Position numbers and translations under genes: made by a program. A DNA stretch of 64,000 nt from Kordia zhangzhouensis (GTDB lineage: Bacteria; Bacteroidota; Bacteroidia; Flavobacteriales; Flavobacteriaceae), in the NCBI RefSeq assembly GCF_001005305.1, contig NZ_LBMH01000006.1, positions 279,166 to 343,165 of the forward strand, given 5' to 3'. The notes under the pieces were generated by a model. It did no database searches and was not told the DNA's origin. It saw only the letters and a list, made by a program, of their open reading frames with translations. Positions 63,862 through 64,000 of the stretch are shown in pieces. Every line of letters begins with the position of its first letter. The first letter of the stretch is position 1.

Positions 63862-64000
63862 ATAGCTATAAAAGGCTATTTCCACAAAAGTTATACAGTC
63901 AGTATAGCAGTATAAAAATATTTAACTATAATAAAATTAAATGTAGTGTTTACAAAAGAATCATAAAAAGAAAAAGGAATAACTTGATTTTAAGGAATAG

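Overview
This is a low-GC chromosomal segment from a member of the Bacteroidota, almost certainly family Flavobacteriaceae. A Kordia-like genus is my guess from overall gene content, not something the sequence proves. The support is: type IX secretion and gliding genes (porU, porV, gldJ), surface proteins with type A and type B sorting domains, Bacteroidota promoters of the TTG-N(about 20)-TAnnTTTG kind, almost no Shine-Dalgarno sequences, and the flavobacterial gene neighbourhood gldJ / porU-porV-cdd-pdhA-pdhC. I see no plasmid, prophage or insertion-sequence genes. Nearly all of the window is intact coding sequence.

Layout. Positions 1-4.7 kb: glycine cleavage P protein (5' end cut by the window edge), a KAS III-like enzyme and mscL. 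4.7-12.3 kb: a cell-surface/glycan patch (flippase, two methyltransferases, a family 2 glycosyltransferase and an 1148-aa FG-GAP surface protein with near-identical internal repeats). 12.4-25.4 kb: an orphan LytTR regulator, a PafA-like phosphatase, an MlaE/MlaF pair, a lone GG-leader peptide gene, a DUF389 protein, manC, a SprT-like protein, a DUF4349 lipoprotein, an uncharacterised trio ending in a secreted thioredoxin, an SDR enzyme and an M28 peptidase. 25.5-36.2 kb: pdhA-pdhC, cdd, porU-porV and, divergently, gldJ. 36.2-46.6 kb: murF, two tandem tRNA-Val genes, folC, an ExbB/ExbD/ExbD-like/TonB operon, nhaD, an amino-acid dehydrogenase, anmK and an acyl-CoA dehydrogenase.

47.9-57.0 kb holds the most interesting region: seven co-directional genes, most with no family I recognise. 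They encode a long coiled-coil protein, a 353-aa protein, a AAA+ ATPase, a signal-peptidase-I fold whose catalytic Ser and Lys are replaced by Gly and His, a 415-aa soluble protein and two membrane proteins. Tight spacing (4-bp overlap, 5-bp and 20-bp gaps) and one shared terminator argue that they work together, probably as a membrane-linked ATPase machine. The function is unknown.

57.1-63.9 kb: a LytTR regulator with a TPR histidine kinase, divergent from a three-gene operon of secreted proteins (a C-terminal FGE-like fold without catalytic Cys, a protein with 27-residue GNGDGYD repeats plus dockerin-like modules, and a type A sorting-domain protein). The last would be exported by the T9SS machinery of which PorU, PorV and GldJ are encoded here.
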